Position numbers and translations under genes: made by a program. Source: Chloroflexota bacterium (GTDB taxonomy: Bacteria > Chloroflexota > UBA6077 > CF-72). From it: a stretch of 8,723 bases of DNA. The DNA lies in NCBI GenBank assembly GCA_019247135.1, contig JAFAPL010001080.1, positions 1 through 8,723 on the forward strand. Reading direction: 5' to 3'. Below, piece by piece: positions 6,505 to 8,723 of the stretch. The first letter of the stretch is position 1. Every line of letters starts with the position of its first letter. Below the pieces are notes generated by a model, which was given only the letters and a program-made list of their open reading frames with translations, had not been told where the DNA came from and searched no databases.

Positions 6505-7688
6505 ACGGTGCGGACCTGCTTGCGCGTAAGTTTTGCGGAGCCGCGCGCGCTCACGCCACGGCGTGCCAGCTCCTGCTGAACCAGGGTCTCCAGCACATGG
6601 CGGTCGCCAAGTGAGATGACCGCCCGATCATCAGCGCGGGCCAGGACCGACGGATATCCGAAACCTTTCAAGCACTGGTCGACCAGGGCCGCGTGCACAA
6701 GGTTGAGGAGGCGCTGATCGCGCGCGACCCACTCCGGGACTTCCACGCGCGCGACCTCCTCGGTCGTGGCGAGCAAAAAGTAATACACCCGGTGTGGGCC
6801 GAAAAACGGATCGTGCACGTTCGACCGCACGCGAAATAACCCGGTGCGCTGCCAGGGTGCGAGCTCGCGCCCCAGGATCTGCGCGTCGGTGAGTCCGCGA
6901 AGTGCGCAAGCATGCGCGCCAGAGCAGACGTCGCACGCCAGTGGCGTTCCGCCGCACACCGCGCGGAAGAGGTTGACCAGGTCGATACCACGTGAGCGAC
7001 TGGCATAGGCGGCCACGGGCGTGTGCGCCTGACGCAACCGCTCCAGCTGGGCAACGAATTCCGTATAGAAACGCGAGCGCAGAAAGTCGCGCGGTCGCTC
7101 CTCGAGCACTGAGAACAGCAGCGTCCCGTCGACGAAGGCAACCGCGGGTTCGCGCGGCGTGTTGTCCCGCGTGACTTCGGCCTCGGCCAGGTCGGCCAGA
7201 CCGCGTAATTCCTCGACCGTGCGCAGCGCGTCGAGATGTCGATCGCGCATGGGCACCTGTCGGCGTGCATCGCGCGGATCGACGATGAACAGGTCATCCT
7301 CCGTGTAGCCGAGACGCGTCACACTCTTGAGCTCGACTTCGCGGGCAGGCTGCCCGTACGGAATCCGCACCTGCCCGATGTTGATCACATAAAACTCACC
7401 GGCGCCGCCGTGCCGATCAGGGTCGATCTCGGCGCCGTCCGTGGCGAGCGCCGTGTACGCCTCGAGCCGCCGCGCAGCCGGAATTCGCTCGTCCAGCGGA
7501 CCGGTCGGCACCGCCACGCGCGTGCGGACCGACTCAGCGAGATCGGCGAGCTCGACCCACCGATCGGCGTATTGGGCCAGCATGCGGTCGAGCAGCACCG
7601 TCCGCCGCTCCTGGTCGGCTCGACGGCTGGCGAGCAGCTCGCCCATCTGGCGAACCTGTCCGCTGACGTCGAGCACGTCCAGCGGCAT
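6501..7688 (-). CDS. nurA: NurA domain 5'-3' nuclease with a four-cysteine insert
   Basis: A 395-residue protein of the NurA family, the RNase-H-like nuclease that HerA drives in DNA end resection. Family features in order: ATDGAEIDPDRH (D84 as first metal ligand) with FYVINIG; AVAFVDGTLLF (D187 as second acidic ligand); AAYASRSRGIDLVNLFRA (227-243); YYFLLATTEEVARVEVPEWV (302-321); and the C-terminal block QCLKGFGYPSVLARADDRAV (338-357) with SLGDRHVLE. Residues 1-75 are mainly helical. Between the third and fourth blocks is a cysteine group, C245, C252, C255 and C261, which could hold a metal. The frame stays open upstream to 7796, but that part overlaps the phosphatase gene. I chose the ATG at 7688 because it forms TGATG with the phosphatase stop and has AGGGA about 10 bases upstream. 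The stop overlaps the HAS-barrel gene by 4 nt. Confidence 0.9.
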   Translation of the reverse strand: MPLDVLDVSGQVRQMGELLASRRADQERRTVLLDRMLAQYADRWVELADLAESVRTRVAVPTGPLDERIPAARRLEAYTALATDGAEIDPDRHGGAGEFYVINIGQVRIPYGQPAREVELKSVTRLGYTEDDLFIVDPRDARRQVPMRDRHLDALRTVEELRGLADLAEAEVTRDNTPREPAVAFVDGTLLFSVLEERPRDFLRSRFYTEFVAQLERLRQAHTPVAAYASRSRGIDLVNLFRAVCGGTPLACDVCSGAHACALRGLTDAQILGRELAPWQRTGLFRVRSNVHDPFFGPHRVYYFLLATTEEVARVEVPEWVARDQRLLNLVHAALVDQCLKGFGYPSVLARADDRAVISLGDRHVLETLVQQELARRGVSARGSAKLTRKQVRTV

Positions 7689-8359
7689 CAGGCGACGTCC
7701 CTGTCCGTCGTGCGCCAGCTGCGCAGTGAGCCGACGTCCTGCAGATGACGCACGTCGCTGAGCTCGATCAGGTGCAAGCCGCGCGCAGGCGTCCACTCCA
7801 GGCGCGAGATCTGACAGTTATCGAGTCGCTCCTTGAGCCACAGGTCTTCGACAGTCAAGCCCATGGCTGCGACGAGGATGGCCTGGCCGATGGCTCCATG
7901 CGTAACGACGGCAACCGTCTGGCCGGCGTGTGGCGGCAGCGCCTCGCTGAAAAACGCAAGCGCTCGGTGCTCCGCCTCGGCCAGGGTTTCGCCATTGGGC
8001 AGGCGCATGCTGGCCGGCCTTGTGGCCCAGGTATGGATGCCTTCGGCATCGAATACTTCGATTTGCGAGCGGTTCAGACCAGTCCAGTCGCCGACGTCGA
8101 TCTCACGCAAGCGGACATCCGTCGTGATTTCGAGGCCATGGGGCCTGGCCACCTCGTCGGCAGTGCGCGCGGCGCGGCCGAGGTCGCTGCTGTAGACGGC
8201 CGCGAGCGACTCGTCGCGGAGCGCGCGTGCGAGCTCGCGCGCCTGGGCGAGTCCGCGTTCGGTCAGCGGCGAATCGGACTGGCCCTGCCAGCGGCCTTCC
8301 ACGTTGAAGAACGTCTCGCCGTGGCGGGCGAACACGATGCGAACAGGTGTTCCACCCAT
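7688..8359 (-). CDS. Histidine phosphatase superfamily protein (phosphoglycerate mutase-like)
   Basis: A 223-residue protein of the RHG phosphatase superfamily. It shows the catalytic RHGET (R12-H13-G14-E15-T16), the phosphate-pocket arginine R62 in YSSDLGRAARTA, the acid E86 in LREIDVGDWTG, and the second histidine H154 in VAVVTHGAIG. The order FARHGETFFNVEGRWQGQSD and the spacing match the short, cofactor-independent phosphatase branch (GpmB, CobC/alpha-ribazole phosphatase and broad-specificity phosphatases). The substrate cannot be assigned from sequence, and cobalamin genes are not seen nearby. The first in-frame ATG is at 8359, 24 bases after the sulfotransferase stop, preceded by GGGGTGAG directly against the start codon. 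Its stop overlaps the nurA start in TGATG, so it appears to be co-translated with the resection genes. Whether this reflects a shared function or only operon packing is unknown. Confidence 0.9.
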   Translation of the reverse strand: MGGTPVRIVFARHGETFFNVEGRWQGQSDSPLTERGLAQARELARALRDESLAAVYSSDLGRAARTADEVARPHGLEITTDVRLREIDVGDWTGLNRSQIEVFDAEGIHTWATRPASMRLPNGETLAEAEHRALAFFSEALPPHAGQTVAVVTHGAIGQAILVAAMGLTVEDLWLKERLDNCQISRLEWTPARGLHLIELSDVRHLQDVGSLRSWRTTDRDVA

Positions 8360-8368
8360 CTCACCCCG

Positions 8369-8374
8369 AGTATA
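8369..8374 (-). promoter_or_regulatory. Possible -10 element in front of the phosphatase-nurA-herA-sbcDC operon
   Basis: The minus strand reads TATACT nine bases before the phosphatase ATG, five of six matches to the bacterial -10 consensus, in the only intergenic gap upstream of the module. No convincing -35 hexamer sits 16-18 bases further upstream, inside the end of the sulfotransferase gene. If used, transcription would start at or only a few bases before the ATG, giving a nearly leaderless mRNA. This is a weak candidate; the operon may instead be transcribed from a promoter beyond the right edge. Confidence 0.25.
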
Positions 8375-8383
8375 GCCGCCCAG

Positions 8384-8723
8384 TCAGGCCATGAGTGAGC
8401 CGCGGTAGCGCGCGATCCAATCCTGGTTGAGCTGATCGGCCTGACGACGGCGATGAGAAACGATGCTCGCTTCCGCGGGCACGTCGAGCCCCAGGAAATC
8501 CAGGATGCCCCGCGTGACGCCCACGGGATCGTCTGCGAGTGCTTCATAGCGCACGCGGTGCGGCGGGACATCGACCCCCGCGAACCAATCCCGCCAGGCG
8601 TTGTTGTGTTCGTCGATCGTGCGCACGATGCGGTCGATCTGCTCGATGTCGAAGCACGGTTCAGAGCCCGGGCGAGGCGTGTCGCCAGCCTGCCAGAAGT
8701 GGGTCTGTTCGGCGCGCGCCCAC
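8384..8723 (-). CDS. Stf0-type sulfotransferase, C-terminal part (5' end outside window)
   Basis: The minus-strand frame is open from the right edge to the TGA at 8386-8384 and gives 112 residues; a GTG-initiated reading from 8626 would miss the clearly homologous part before it. The fragment starts WARAEQTHFWQAGD, like the conserved RA-x-QT-x-x-W segment of Stf0 sulfotransferases. It continues EHNNAWRDWFAG, then VRYEALADDPVGVTRGILDF (residues ~56-75) and the C-terminal RRRQADQLNQDWIARYRG. Stf0 enzymes transfer sulfate from PAPS to a sugar hydroxyl, as in trehalose 2-sulfotransferase of mycobacteria. About half the usual ~250 residues, including the N-terminal PAPS-binding loop, lies outside the window, so activity and substrate cannot be judged. 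It runs in the same direction as the phosphatase, 24 bp upstream, and may be co-transcribed with it, but a functional link to DNA repair is not evident. Confidence 0.8.
   Translation of the reverse strand, partial: WARAEQTHFWQAGDTPRPGSEPCFDIEQIDRIVRTIDEHNNAWRDWFAGVDVPPHRVRYEALADDPVGVTRGILDFLGLDVPAEASIVSHRRRQADQLNQDWIARYRGSLMA

Noticed and set aside
4226..7688. Anti-phage defence system of the HerA-nuclease kind
   Set aside because: HerA-like ATPases do pair with effectors in defence islands, but here the partner is a true NurA, sbcD and sbcC are in the same operon, base composition looks uniform, and no mobile or other defence genes are present. A housekeeping repair role is the better reading.
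7689..7796. N-terminal extension of NurA by 36 residues
   Set aside because: The extra codons overlap the phosphatase gene out of frame, are Arg/Ala-rich without family similarity, and skip the TGATG start.
1..8723. tRNA, rRNA, riboswitch, CRISPR array, insertion sequence or attachment site
   Set aside because: Coding sequence fills all but about 175 bases, and the gaps (243-370, 4204-4225, 8360-8383) contain only the hairpins, palindrome and short signals listed.

Overview
The window is a GC-rich, densely packed bacterial chromosome segment. It is dominated by one minus-strand operon for DNA double-strand-break end processing. Reading the minus strand from the right edge to position 371, the order is: 3' part of a Stf0-type sulfotransferase gene, histidine phosphatase, NurA nuclease, stand-alone HAS-barrel protein, HerA hexameric translocase, SbcD/Mre11 nuclease, SbcC/Rad50 ATPase. 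From the left edge, the plus strand carries the last 79 codons of a UvrD/PcrA-type helicase that converges on sbcC.

The host is almost certainly a bacterium: it has a PcrA/UvrD C-terminal Tudor-like tail, SD-led, ATG/GTG-started overlapping genes, and an SbcD/SbcC pair. The HerA-NurA pair with a separate HAS-barrel gene, and the DEGMGSQD form of the Rad50 Walker B/D-loop, fit what I remember of Chloroflexota and cyanobacterial genomes. Chloroflexota is my best guess, but this is inference from gene content and not a proven assignment. I see no integrase, IS, tRNA, rRNA or CRISPR array.

Layout: 1-242 pcrA tail (+). 243-370 is a convergent intergenic region with two adjacent GC-rich hairpins and a perfect 26-nt palindrome that looks like a dispersed intergenic repeat. 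371-7688 is the five-gene resection module. 7688-8359 is the histidine phosphatase. 8384-8723 is the sulfotransferase 3' part. The junctions phosphatase-nurA and HAS-herA are both TGATG (1-nt overlap), nurA-HAS is ATGA (4-nt overlap) and sbcD-sbcC is GTGA (4-nt overlap). Only herA-sbcD probably has a short gap, with its own GGAG ribosome binding site.

How the genes work together (known from archaeal homologues, inferred here): Mre11-Rad50 (SbcCD) recognises and trims DNA ends. HerA is a ring translocase that drives the NurA nuclease to degrade the 5' strand and expose 3' single strands for recombination. The stand-alone HAS-barrel protein shares the type of fold HerA uses to bind NurA, so it may be an adaptor or assembly subunit. 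The most interesting points are this complete archaeal-style resection cassette in a bacterium, the extra HAS-barrel subunit, and a four-cysteine insert in NurA that could bind zinc or an Fe-S cluster.
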